NCBI GenBank assembly: GCA_947359465.1 | Contig: OX375877.1 | Span: 73,358,698-73,422,697, forward strand | Length of the DNA stretch: 64,000 nt | From: Metellina segmentata | Taxonomy: Eukaryota; Arthropoda; Arachnida; Araneae; Tetragnathidae | Direction of reading: 5' to 3' | In this document: positions 46,906 through 64,000 of the stretch, in pieces | Numbering within the stretch: the stretch's first letter is position 1 | Layout of the letters: each line of letters begins with the position of its first letter | Made by a program: the position numbers and the translations under genes | The notes under the pieces: generated by a model | What the model was told of the DNA's origin: nothing | Database searches by the model: none | Seen by the model: only the letters and a program-made list of their open reading frames with translations

Positions 46906-47962
46906 TTTTTTTAAATGCCGTGTGCCGTTGCATTTGTGAAACATAAAAATACTCTTTGTCCCACAATACAATCCGAATGAGTTAATTCTTCAATCAAAAA
47001 TAGTTTCAACTAATTTATTTCTTATTCGGAAAGCAATTTTATTTCATTGCATTTCTAACCATGAAATTGTTTGTACAATCCGAGGAAAAATTTAAGAATT
47101 TCACTTCTAAACTTAGGTTATGTACTTTATAGACTCAAAGACTTTTTACTCCCGATCTAAATGGTAAAAAGCAAACAATATTTACTTGAACACAAACGCA
47201 TTTTGATTATTGTGTTAGACGTGCCGCTATAATGTTTTTCTATGTGCCGCCCAGGAATTTTTGCGATTGTTTTATCCTACATGGCTGCGGGCTTAAAACA
47301 CTGTAGACTCATAGTTGATATTTCTGCCATTGGAAAAATATTTTTGTTCTTAAAAATTAGCCGACTTCAAGATAAAATCTATTATGATAGTCTTATCGAA
47401 GTTTACATGAGAAGAAATGAAGTACGAAAAGCTACATTGGCAAGCTTATCTCATTTGACAAAGCAATGAGAGTTAACGTTATTGGAAATTGATTCTCAGA
47501 AAGAAGTTTCGCTTCTCAAAATGACGATTCTTGGTAGAAAATTTATTTTCAAAATTTGGATAAGTCAGAAGGGAAGGATTTAGATAAGAGAAATGCGTGA
47601 CTATACCAAGAAAGAATTTTTTTCTGTTTGGTATTCAAAAACAGAATCCTTCTCTGTTTAAAGGATAGTCCAATCTATGGAACGCAACAATCTTTTAAGT
47701 TGCAATGAAGCTTATTTTACACACTAGCCACACACATTCAAAATATAAAAATTTGGACACTTTCTCTCGTGGCCAGCAAGACTATATATAGCACGTTTCA
47801 TAACTAATATCTTCAAAACAACTACGCGTGTACTTGGGTCATTGATCTGTTGGGATCGCTTTCAACACGGATCTGTTTACTTCCTGTCATAAAATCAGTC
47901 GTGTTTACTGTTAACTTTCGGCGTTTAAATGACGGTAGGCTTAGAGACTGCAAATAATGTGT
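46906..47962. other. No gene seen
   Basis: AT-rich intron; an open frame at 47242-47469 is unrecognised. Confidence 0.4.
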
Positions 47963-48400
47963 ACCGGGTGGGCATATAACCTACCTTTACTCGAGTAGAA
48001 GCTATGGGAAAATTTAAAGCCCGCTGATTCGTTGGTTTCTTACCGTCATCTATGACGTCACTCTTGAACTTTCGAATTAAAAGAATGTTTCTTTTCGAAT
48101 TAAAAGAATGTTTCTTTTCGAATTAAAAGAATGTTCATTGTAATCTTGAAAATGTGCAGTCTATTGTATAAGGTGTTCCGAACAGTTAATTGAGAATCAT
48201 TAATAAAATATCCACTGATAAATCATGATGAGACGGATTGAGCAAGAGACTTGCAATTGCAAGTAAATTTTTATACTTCTCACGCATGCGTACTATGAGT
48301 GACGTCATAAATCATGGAGTAGGAAACCAACGAATCAGCGGGCTTAAAATTTTCCCATAGCTTCTTCTCGAGTAAAGGTTGGTTATATGCGGTACCGGGT
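47963..48400. mobile_element. MITE with about 105-bp inverted repeats carrying CREs
   Basis: The left arm (ACCGGGTGGGCATATAACC…) and right arm on the minus strand (ACCCGGTACCGCATATAACC…) match through TTTACTCGAG, AGAAGCTATGGGAAAATTT, GCCCGCTGATTCGTTGGTTTC and TATGACGTCACTC. Each arm ends inward with a perfect TGACGTCA (48053-48060; 48300-48307). Between them lies a three-copy 23-bp repeat (TTCGAATTAAAAGAATG…, 48071-48134). No coding capacity; the target duplication is not clear. Confidence 0.85.
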
Positions 48401-49394
48401 CTTTGCACAATTAATGTGGAAATTAAAATGTACTGACATTTTAATGGGCGATCGACCAAATGAGGAATATTTGTGTTATTGAGAATGAGGGAATGTGTTC
48501 AGTTCCATAAAGTTTTACTGCTTTACATACTGTTAGTAACCCTTGTGTTGCTCCAGGGCGACGTGAATCAACTACCGACCTACATACCTTACACTTGTCA
48601 GTCACAAGTTATACAAAATAAATTCCAATTCTTTCCATTGCTGTGAAATTTATAGTATTGTATCCCAATATTTAAATAATAATTATTATACGGTAAAAAT
48701 TGAGTGTTAATTGCACAATTGACATAACTTATATCACCAATAACAAAAAAAATGGATTTCTTGTTTTATGGAAAGATTGTAAATGCATGTTCCTGCATGT
48801 TTTAAACCTGGCACGACTATCCTATTCTACAGTTGTGACAGGTTTGCATCATGCATAAGCATGTCTTTACAGTCTTTCTACGCATAAAACTAGAAATTCA
48901 TTTTTTTTCTTCATATTTATGGCGGTATATTGTAGTAGGGATGCGATATGCAGACCATTACACGAAAATCATAATTTTCAGAGAATTTTTTGTTTGTAAA
49001 CACTATCAATTGGAGCATTGATGATTTTCATTTTTGCTTTAAAACCTTTCACAGTAAGTCCTCTGATCCTCGTCTACTCTGCTCTTTTTGACATTTCCAA
49101 CGAGTCATTGATAGCAATCAATAATTGTGGTTTTGTTCCAAGAGTCTGATCGATTTTATTTTTCATCATAGTAAACTCACTGAAATAAAAGTTCATCAAA
49201 TGTGAAGTGCCGGGCTTTAAAACCACGGTCAATTGAAGAATTACCTGTAGCTGGTAATAGGAAAAAACGTGATCCAGAGGTCAAAATTCCACGTTGAATT
49301 TAAGTTTATTGGAAGAAGATATTCATGTGTTTTCGATGTTAACCCTCCCGGTGGTTGTCTCGGCGAGGGTATTTCGTCATTAGCAATTTCGACC
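48401..49394. other. SINE fragments, no gene
   Basis: 48533-48592 carries the family-1 3' end (TTGTGTTGCTCCAGGGCGACGTG, then CTACCGACCTACATACC). 49213-49260 is a weak body fragment (ACCACGGTCAATTGAAGAA). TAGGGATGCGATAT at 48937 may be a solo hAT-like end. Confidence 0.5.
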
Positions 49395-49600
49395 AGATCT
49401 TGATGGATTAAATATCTTGGTTGTCTCTTGTCAAAACTGGCCAGATCTTGATGGATTAAATATCTTGGTTGTCTCTTGTCAAAACTGGCCAGATCTTGAT
49501 GGATTAAATATCTTGGTTGTCTCTTGTCAAAACTGGCCAGATCTTGATGGATTAAATATCTTGGTTGTCTCTTGTCAAAACTGGCCAGATCTTGATCTCG
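49395..49600. repeat. 48-bp minisatellite, about four copies
   Basis: The unit contains CAGATCTTGATGGATTAAA and TATCTTGGTTGTCTCTTG, repeated exactly at 48-bp steps. Because 48 is a multiple of three, the plus frame stays open through the array (repeating VVSCQNWPDLDGLNIL), but this is a by-product. Diverged single units continue to about 49700 and a related block lies at 63440-63590. Confidence 0.9.
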
Positions 49601-49782
49601 TTATCAAAATTCCGCATAGGAAAATGGGTAATATCTTGATGACGAGATACCTCGCCATTGTGAAAATTGGTCAGATCTTGACGTCGTCGAACCACTTGAA
49701 GAGTTAAAGAGTTAATCCCTTTTCTGTTAATGTAAAATATAAGATAGTTGCACACACTCAATTCTGGTTTTTGTCCTTTCAG

Positions 49783-49889
49783 AGCCCTTGCCGCACCAAA
49801 GTGGTTTTCCAGTGCACGTGGCCAGGTTGCGGGCAGCAATATCACGAATGTGAGCTGGTTGAAAGACACGTCAGGACGCAGCACCTCAA
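49783..49889 (+). CDS. Glut4EF/ZNF395-family transcription factor, C2H2 zinc-finger exon
   Basis: This 107-bp exon follows TGTCCTTTCAG and ends CTCAA|GTAAGTG. It starts in phase 0 and ends two bases into a codon. It encodes SPCRTKVVFQ, then a C2H2 finger with spacing C-x4-C-x12-H-x4-H (CTWPGC … H VRTQ H L). The C-x4-C form with W-P between the cysteines is typical of the single finger of SLC2A4RG/ZNF395/ZNF704 and Drosophila Glut4EF, which contributes to DNA binding in the nucleus. All four metal ligands are present. An extra Cys (HEC) lies inside the finger. The split Lys codon is completed in the next exon. Confidence 0.93.
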
Positions 49890-49978
49890 GTAAGTGTTCC
49901 TTGTATTGAATATGAACTGGAGGCGCTTCAACTGCGTCCGTTGCAATTCATGCTCATTGGTGTGTTGCGTTTTCTCAG
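49890..49978 (+). other. Short intron, 89 bp
   Basis: GTAAGT…TTTTCTCAG. Much smaller than the others in the gene; read-through would shift the frame. Confidence 0.9.
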
Positions 49979-50171
49979 GAGAGGTGGAGATGCTCTGGAC
50001 TCTGAAGGCAGCGACCACGAAGAAGAGTTCTACTACACGGAGATGGAAGTGGAGAGCACCCCCAGCCCTTTTCTTCAGGGGTCTATCTACTCGTCCTCGG
50101 TCCCCACTCTCAGCCACCTGGACATGGCTAGACCTGCCCACGAGGACCCTGAATACAAGAAACAAGCTCAG
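49979..50171 (+). CDS. Glut4EF/ZNF395-family transcription factor, acidic/aromatic exon
   Basis: This 193-bp exon follows TTTTCTCAG, first base completing the split Lys codon, and ends GCTCAG|GTTAGT in phase 0. It encodes 64 full codons: RGGDALDSEGSDHEEEFYYTE, an acidic stretch with the family's EEFYYTE-type motif, then a Ser/Pro segment, and LSHLDMARPAHEDPEYKKQ. The last matches the conserved SH-DMARP-HEDPEY signature of SLC2A4RG/ZNF395/ZNF704 proteins. The role of this segment is less well defined than the finger; acidic composition suggests activation or cofactor contact. Confidence 0.93.
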
Positions 50172-51524
50172 GTTAGTTTATACTGGGTCCTGTGATATAT
50201 ATTTAATGAGGTATCGTAGAAACTTTAACCGAAAGTCTGCCCCAAATCTGGAATCGTTGTTTCCACACAATTGTTCAGAATGCACTGATGGGTCTTGTTC
50301 TTTTTTCTCGCAATTCTTGACTATCCATTCTGTAATACCTTCAGGGACACAACTTCTTTAGGTGTGTACGAGCATCCGAAACCCAGGTATCCCAGTAATC
50401 TGTTCTACCCTTGCGTTTTACCATCGCATACTCTTCTGATTTTGCTCTTTTTCCACCCTCGTTTTTATCTTGTGTTTGACGCAGCTTGGTCAAATATGGC
50501 ATTTGCGCTGTAAAACCACCAAACAACCAACCATTCTGTATCACTTTCAATTCCTCCTGTGAGTTCAAATCACCTTCTGCTTTGCTACCTGATGGTATAT
50601 GTTAATATAAATAGAATCTGATAACGTGCGCGTGAAGAAGTGGAAGCCTGCGCATGTTCTGTAATCATAGCTTTTGTATAAAGTCTTCTTGCTTTTCTCC
50701 AGATAGAAGCACGTTGGAATGAGTACCCAATACAAATAGGATTGATGGTTGGTTGAGTTGGTTTGGCGCAAGTGCCGTAATTGGCTATGTTGCGACAAAC
50801 ACAGGACAGACACACTTGTATATATCGTCAACCACATCGAACTTAATAAAAGTGTTATTTCTAAGCGGCTTCGCTTCTGTCCAGAACTACACTCACTACA
50901 CATCAGTATATTTGGTAGAGCATCTTTTGTGCGAACCACTATTTTTTAATGTCCGCAAATAGAGCTTTAGATACCGGGGAAATAAGATAAAATCTGTCTC
51001 GGGTGCTTTATGCAGGCAATACCTTATTCTGTTCTCCCTTCTGTCTTGTTATCCCTTTGGTATGATAATCATTGGTTTCAATTTCAACACAAGCTGTACT
51101 TTTTCTTTCTATAACTTTATTTCTGCCGTACCACTTTAATGAGTTTCGAAATATCTGATGCAGCTTTGGTACATTATGTCCAATTCCTGGTTGTTTCGTC
51201 AGTGCCTTTCGTCCTTGCTGTGGACATTATCTCGGTACGTCCTGTTCTGATGTCCGGGATTCACACAAACCCGGGACTTACTGTGTGGCAGACGTATGCT
51301 ATGATCACCAGGTAGGCAACCTACATATTAACTGTGACACTGGTAAAAGCCAAGCTACACTTCTCGTAAATATCAGTGGGAGGAGTTAATAGTTATTTTA
51401 ACAACTTTTTCGATTGGATAACACGTAATTACGAATGATGTTAAAAGTTTTCGCTGCCCTGTTCTGCATGTTATTATATTTGTTTCTTTTATTAGAAGGA
51501 AATTTATGTTTCTTTTCGTTACAG
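50172..51524 (+). other. Intron with SINE family 2 pieces
   Basis: 1,353-bp intron. A plus family-2 3' part lies at about 50355-50545 (CAGCTTGGTCAAATATGGC, CAACCAACC tail) and a minus one at about 50735-50840 (GGTTTGGCGCAAGTGCC). Open frames within are unrecognised. Confidence 0.6.
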
Positions 51525-51632
51525 GTGATGGGAACCACTTTCAGCCAAGCATCTCCAATTTCCATACCGCAGCTGCAAAAATCCGCTGCTTGGCATCTCC
51601 ATGGATACGCCGCCAGTGCTCCAAGCAATATG
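51525..51632 (+). CDS. Glut4EF/ZNF395-family transcription factor, Ser/Gln linker exon
   Basis: This 108-bp exon sits between TTTCGTTACAG and ATG|GTGAGT, phase 0 at both ends, giving 36 codons (starting VMGTTFSQASPISIPQLQ and ending SAPSNM). Because both boundaries are phase 0 it could be skipped without a frame change, which would bring the acidic segment next to the C-clamp exon. It is Ser/Ala/Gln rich with no metal-binding motif. Assignment rests on splice sites, phase and position between two diagnostic exons. Confidence 0.85.
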
Positions 51633-52758
51633 GTGAGTCTCTTGCACTATTGCGAACAACAATTACATACACTTCGGCATTAAATAATTCCATTGTTTTT
51701 AGAGATTGGATTGCTTGTTTATTGTTTATTTCTGCAGAAAGTTATTGACGTTGCAAGGGCTCAGATAGAGCTTATCTCACTCTGGGCTTTGAGACAAGCC
51801 CATCGTGATTGTGTGTTTGACAACCTGATCTCGATTCCGGAACGCGTTCAGAGTTATATCGAGGCTAGAGTTATTTGTTCAGCTCTCTTCGAAGCTGAAT
51901 CTATTTTAAGTACATACCAAAACACGATGGAAATGCTTTGTTTGACTTGGGTATCGCTTCTTTTGGATAAAAAGAAATGCAATCTGGATTTCTTTTTGCG
52001 CGTTTGAGATTTCATTGCATGTTTCTTCTTCGTTATGTAAAGATGTTGATGCATCAATTTGAATAATCAGTTTTTGAAGTAATTTTTACTGGCTGTGTGC
52101 GTTTGAATGGAAAGGTTCACTTAAACTGTGTGTATCAAACAGCTTTGCTTAGTTTCTATTTATATCTTATTTCGTTTAACATGCAGGTCCCAATAGCTTT
52201 TTAACACAAGATCAATTGTACATTTTTTTAGAAATGTATGTCAGTATTAATAATGTATCAAGTGTGTTTCTTTTTAGACATTATTTTCAAATTTGAAGTA
52301 TATATAAAAAAGAAACTGACATTGGAAAAATTCGTAAAAAAAAACACCCTGTACATAGTAAGCCCAATAAACAATATTCTAGAAGTTTTTTCCTTTTTTT
52401 GTTTGACAGAAAATATCTATTTGATGATATTTCATATGCATCCTTACAGACATTGAATGCATTTTTCGTAATTCTTATCATATTGATGCTTGTATTTTAT
52501 ACTGAACACTAGTGCTTTTCATGCACTTGATTATTTCTTGTTTTTGATAGACTTCAAGTATACTAGTTCACTCAAAAGTCTGATGACACCTATTCCCTAA
52601 CTTCCAAACGCATATTCACATATCGTATTTCCAATATAGATACTTGTGGAAGTGTACGTAGAATAAAAATATGATATGTCAATTATACATGTGCTATCAA
52701 ATGTAGTTGTTTGTAGTTTCTGTGTTAGTTTTATACTTATAGTCTGTTTTATTTGCAG
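51633..52758 (+). other. Intron, nothing notable
   Basis: 1,126-bp AT-rich intron (GTGAGT…TTTGCAG). Open frames are unrecognised. Confidence 0.7.
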
Positions 52759-52947
52759 GGATCTCCTCAAAAGTGTATGCGCCTGAGCATCAAATCTACT
52801 TCTTCCCCCAGCAAAGCTTCTTCCCCCCTGCACCGACGAACGCGCTCCGAAAGTCGCAAGTGCAGGAAGGTGTACGGCATGGAAAACAGGGACATGTGGT
52901 GCACACAGTGCAAGTGGAAGAAAGCGTGTACCCGATTCGTCGACTGA
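52759..52947 (+). CDS. Glut4EF/ZNF395-family transcription factor, terminal exon with C-clamp
   Basis: This 189-bp coding part follows TTATTTGCAG, phase 0, and ends at TGA 52945-52947 (62 codons plus stop). It opens with a Ser-rich basic stretch ([19 protein letters not shown]) and closes with a C-clamp: Cys residues spaced C-x12-C-x2-C-x5-C, in [15 protein letters not shown] and [10 protein letters not shown]. That is the same spacing as in TCF/Pangolin C-clamps, small zinc-binding modules that read GC-rich helper sites. In this family the C-clamp is at the extreme C-terminus, and the protein here ends four residues after the last Cys. All ligands are intact. This is the strongest evidence for the gene's identity. 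Confidence 0.95.
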   Translation, partial: GSPQKCMRLSIKSTSSPSKASSPLHRRTRSESRKCRKVYGMENRDMWCTQCKWKKACTRFVD

Positions 52948-53834
52948 AAGCCCCGCCCCCTGCCCCTCTGGCTTGGAACCGTCGTTTTCACACTACTCTC
53001 CTTGTTTCTCCGAACATTTCCTGATTTGCTTGAGAGAGAGAGAGACATAGAGTTTGAGTTCTCGAATTGGAATTAAGTATTCTAAGCTGGGGAGAGATCT
53101 CGGAGTGACTTTCACACACAATCTATGCAATTTCGGATGCCTAACAAATGTCAGCCTTGAACTACATGGCGTAGATCTGCACCTAGAGCTCAAAGGACAT
53201 CAATACTTACGAATACTCATGGACACTGACGTCATTTTTTAAGTTTTTGTTCTTCTGTTATTGGATTTTATCTTCTTGGGTTTGGGGCTTTGAATCTTTA
53301 ATGTTATTTAAATGTTATCAACCAGGGAGACCACAGTCATAAATTAATTTATATTTTTCTCATTGTGTGTATAGATATTTTATTATGAATCATCCAAAAA
53401 ACCGTGGAGTTTTTTAAACAACTTAGAACTACTCTATTGCTGTGTCATGCAGTTTTTTAAAATTAGAACTATTGATTAAGTGCAATTAAAAAATTGCATG
53501 CTGTTATTATGACACTTCAAACAAATGATATTATTTATATACAAATTCTATTCCACTTATGTGTTTTATTTGTACTCTGAAATGTTGGATAGAGTAAAAT
53601 GTTCACTAATGTTATTCTTAATGAGAATCGTTCATGTCATTGAATAGTTAGATCTCAATTAATGTCATGGCTCAAAGTGTGGAATGAAAATTGTTCTGAA
53701 ACAACAAATGAGCTAGAACAATCATGCCTTAAAGAGAAAATACATACAAATGACTATGTAAAGTACTTTGAGTCTTTTTCAATCATTTTTACAATGGAGT
53801 TTAAACTTCGTACTTGCCCTGAATACGCAATAAA
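52948..53834 (+). other. Probable 3'UTR
   Basis: Sequence after the stop has a GA tract (53031-53044), a perfect TGACGTCA (53227-53234) and falling GC content. The first AATAAA I find is at 53829-53834, which would give a 3'UTR of about 0.9 kb. A longer UTR using later signals near 54500-54650 is possible. Confidence 0.45.
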
Positions 53835-57005
<3,171 letters not shown>

Positions 57006-57280
57006 GCTCATTGTAAATTTGTGCTCAAAATGCTAGTTATTAAGTGTCATTTCATTGGGAGATGTTTTTCTCCTTGAGTTAAGTATTTCTATAAGCCTCT
57101 TATAGAGTGGAAAGAAACAACTGGCGATCGTTATTACTGAAAGTCTGTCAAAATGAAAATGTGTTAACCTTGTAGAATACTGTTCGAATTTTGTTTCTAT
57201 TCGGAATTCTAGAATTTTGAAAGTACGTGATTCTATTTTCTCTCTTTTTTTTTTAAATTCCAATATGTTTCCTTACAATA

Positions 57281-57707
57281 CAGGGTTCCCACCAGATTCG
57301 ATTTGGAAAGTGCCTAAAATTACCCCGTTTTAATTTTGAGGGGAAATGAATTACTTAATATTTCATGAAAATAATTTTAATATTTTGAAAGTCGCGTCAT
57401 CAAAAATCGATGGCGTAATATTTATAGGTTAGGCTAAAAATTGATGTTTTTAAACCTGGATCCGTGAGAGCCAAAGATCACTGGTCAGTTTCCTTACCAG
57501 TGCACTCACGGATTAATCTATTTCGGTCCATGTGAAATGTATCCTTAAAAATGAAAAATACAGCCTTGAAAAGGCCCTAGTTCAATATTACCTCGTGCAC
57601 TCAAGGATTAATATTTATCGATCCATGTGAAATGTATCTTTAAAAAATGCAAAATATACCCTTGAAAATGACCTAGTTTTACCTTTGCTCATAGAGTGGG
57701 AACCCTG
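57281..57707. mobile_element. hAT-like MITE, 427 bp
   Basis: Inverted ends CAGGGTTCCCAC on both sides. Flanks CTTACAAT (left, one base removed) and CGTATAAT (right) match at 6 of 8 positions, consistent with an old 8-bp duplication. The interior has a tandem duplication of about 90 bp (CACTCACGGATTAAT… and CACTCAAGGATTAAT…, sharing CATGTGAAATGTATC). No transposase. Confidence 0.75.
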
Positions 57708-62187
<4,480 letters not shown>

Positions 62188-62999
62188 TCTCTAATATTAT
62201 AAAAGGAAGTGTTTGTTTGTTTCTTGTGATCAAAGTCCTGACGAACCTATAGCACTTACAGTAATAGAATTTGGCACACAGGTAGTCCAAATTTTTTGTA
62301 ATTTTAGGGTCGAGGGGAATTTTAAAATTCAATCTAGAACATTTTAAAAGGAATTTAATGAAATTTAATCATTATTGAATGCAACACTATAGAAGCAACA
62401 CCTGCTATAGGAGGTGTTGATAAAAAGAGATGAGATTATAAATTTATTTTTTTCGTTTCCGTTGTGATTTTGCGCGGAGGAATGGTTTTGCAGCCAGACG
62501 ATAAAGACAAATAAAATTTTAACTGGAGTCACTTAGTTCTTATTTCTATCTCTTAGACCGTTAAAGATAGAGTAAAAATTTCAACGGATTGGGATTTCAA
62601 ATCTGCGGAAAATTTCACTTAGATCGATACCTAAAAATAGATTTTCTTTAAATAAATAATTTTTAAATTGAATATATCTTATATTTTCGAAAGAGAGATA
62701 GTGACGTCACCGTGTACTTTCTCTTTCCAAAAATAAAGATATATCATCTTCTGCCCTTCGCGTTAAAAAAAAAAGAAACAGATTATACTTCCTGACCTAT
62801 TCCATGTGAGCAAATGAGAGCAAAAAAATAAAAAATAAAACATTTTGACTGGGATCGTTAAGTTTGTTTTCGTAAAATCGGAATCGTTAAAGATAGATTG
62901 AAAATTTCAACGTATTTGAAATATGCGGAAAATTTTACACCAGATTAATATCTTACACCACGGGAACAGGCAAAGCCGGGCTATCCACGCAGTGGCTAG
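62188..62999 (+). mobile_element. Non-autonomous Helitron, 812 bp
   Basis: Starts TCTCTAATATTATAAAAGG after an A (62187) and ends CTAG (62996-62999) before a T. A CCAC-GCA-GTGG hairpin abuts the CTAG, closer than usual. The 5' region shares TTGGCACACAGGTAGTCC (62271-62288) with 20972-21391. The interior has a direct duplication starting GTTAAAGATAGA at about 62562 and 62887, both reading on to GCGGAAAATTT, and a perfect CRE (62702-62709). No helicase or Rep domain. Confidence 0.75.
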
Positions 63000-63439
63000 T
63001 GTTCTACTATAAAGCGCTAATTGTACAATAGCATTGCATCAATTTTGCAGAATCTAATTTTTATACGATTCGAGAGCAGAAAAGGCGATTGATTCACGTT
63101 TCAATCAAATGATTGTATAAAATTTGTTATAAAATTAAACAAAGAAGGGTGTTGGAACAAGAAACTAGTTTGCTCTCATGAAACGAAATGTTTTGCGATA
63201 CAAAAGACACAATAAGCCCTTTTTGAAAATAAAAGAGGTTTTACCTGGAAATCAGGAAAATTTGGAAAGTGCTTCGAGCTTAAAAGCACTAACATCTATC
63301 AATTTGTTTTTAAAAAGGAAAATGGTCAAATGGATACTAAATCCTATGTCTTTATTAACCTCTTGACTGTTGTCTGTACAAAGTATTTTATTAAAAAAAA
63401 AAAAAAAACTGCTTAAATCTGTATGGGTGACATCTCGTT

Positions 63440-63590
63440 CTTAGAAAAAACTGATAAGATTTTTTCTCACCTTCATAAATTCGGCAATATTCATATGACG
63501 AGCTATCTCGTCTTCAACAAAATCGGTGAGATTTTGATGGACGAGATATCTCGTCGAAACCGCTTGGAGGGCTGAAAGAGGGATAAGGGA
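63440..63590. repeat. 43-bp repeat with CGAGATATCTCG palindromes
   Basis: Two units each end in a palindrome: GACGAGCTATCTCGTC (63497-63512) and GACGAGATATCTCGTC (63540-63555, perfect). Between them lies AACAAAATCGGTGAGATTTTGATG, similar to the 49.4-49.7-kb units. Confidence 0.7.
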
Positions 63591-63610
63591 AACTAAGTCC
63601 ATTTTTAGAC

Positions 63611-63720
63611 AATTCTGAAACTTGGACACAACATTTAATATCTGGAACTTGGACACAACAACACTTAATATCTGGAATTATGACACAACACCGCTTAATA
63701 TTTGGAACTTGGACCTAACA
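63611..63720. repeat. About 30-bp tandem repeat, four copies
   Basis: Units AACTTGGACACAACA plus a TTAATATCTGG ending, increasingly diverged. The window then continues to 64000 with several AGAATAGAATC / GATTCTATT inverted motifs. Confidence 0.75.
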
Positions 63721-64000
63721 CAACATAATTAACCATCAGAAGTGTGGTAATGCCATAAGCCCTTAGTACAGATGATGGATTCTTTCAACCTATAGAAAGA
63801 TATTATTGGTCCTTTCCTTAGAATAGAATCCGCAGGACAGATTCTATTGCCATTTTAATTAGAAAAGAATCATTTTCAAACATATAATTATAATAGAATC
63901 GTTTGGAATAATTTTGCGAGTTCTTTCCTTAGAAAAGAATCTTTTGGTAAGATTCTATTGGTCATGTCGGTCAAAACTGGTCAGAAATCATGCAGGGAAA

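Noticed and set aside
49417..49707. 96-codon frame with 16-residue repeats
   Set aside because: 48-bp minisatellite whose period is a multiple of three; no splice or start context.
49894..50361. 155-codon plus-strand frame
   Set aside because: Overlaps the acidic exon in another frame and crosses its splice sites; a shadow.
57507..57673. Tandem repeat as an independent satellite
   Set aside because: Lies wholly inside the hAT-like MITE and is described with it.

Overview
Eukaryotic, AT-rich, repeat-dense nuclear DNA. No bacterial, phage or CRISPR features are seen. The organism is most likely an arthropod, and I lean towards a spider or another chelicerate. That rests on the C2H2 + C-clamp gene, long introns, many tRNA-derived SINEs and the character of one non-LTR retrotransposon fragment. 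It is inference from family resemblance, not proven.

The only host protein-coding gene I can support is on the + strand. It is the arthropod counterpart of the GLUT4 enhancer factor family (Drosophila Glut4EF; vertebrate SLC2A4RG/ZNF395/ZNF704). Five exons have canonical splice sites and unbroken phase: 17125-17309, 49783-49889, 49979-50171, 51525-51632 and 52759-52947. They encode a Ser/Pro-rich segment, a C2H2 finger, an acidic/aromatic segment, a Ser/Gln segment and a C-terminal C-clamp ending at TGA 52945-52947. Together they give 259 visible residues. The intron between the first two is 32.5 kb. A GC-rich promoter-like stretch at about 380-720 contains an ATG (678) in a good Kozak context. 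It is followed by a GT donor at 712 whose phase fits the 17125 exon exactly. I propose it as a candidate alternative first exon, which would give a 271-residue protein. Otherwise the upstream exons lie outside the window.

Layout: 1-720 candidate promoter/first exon. 720-17124 first intron or upstream DNA with SINEs, a Tigger-like MITE, a hAT-like MITE (8-bp TSD) and a 26-bp minisatellite. 17310-49782 giant intron with Helitrons, a recent 5'-truncated retrotransposon copy with a perfect 12-bp TSD, several MITEs, SINE-derived tandem repeats, 28-bp and 264-bp arrays with higher-order structure, an AT-palindrome block and a few GC-rich candidate enhancers. 49783-52947 the exon cluster. 52948-64000 3'UTR and AT-rich flank with TA microsatellites, one hAT-like MITE and a second Helitron.

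The most notable points are the phase-compatible first-exon model, an excess of perfect CRE palindromes (TGACGTCA, nine counted by eye, about one expected), two non-autonomous Helitrons sharing one 5' family, and tandem arrays born from or inside mobile elements. All coordinates and alignments were made by eye.
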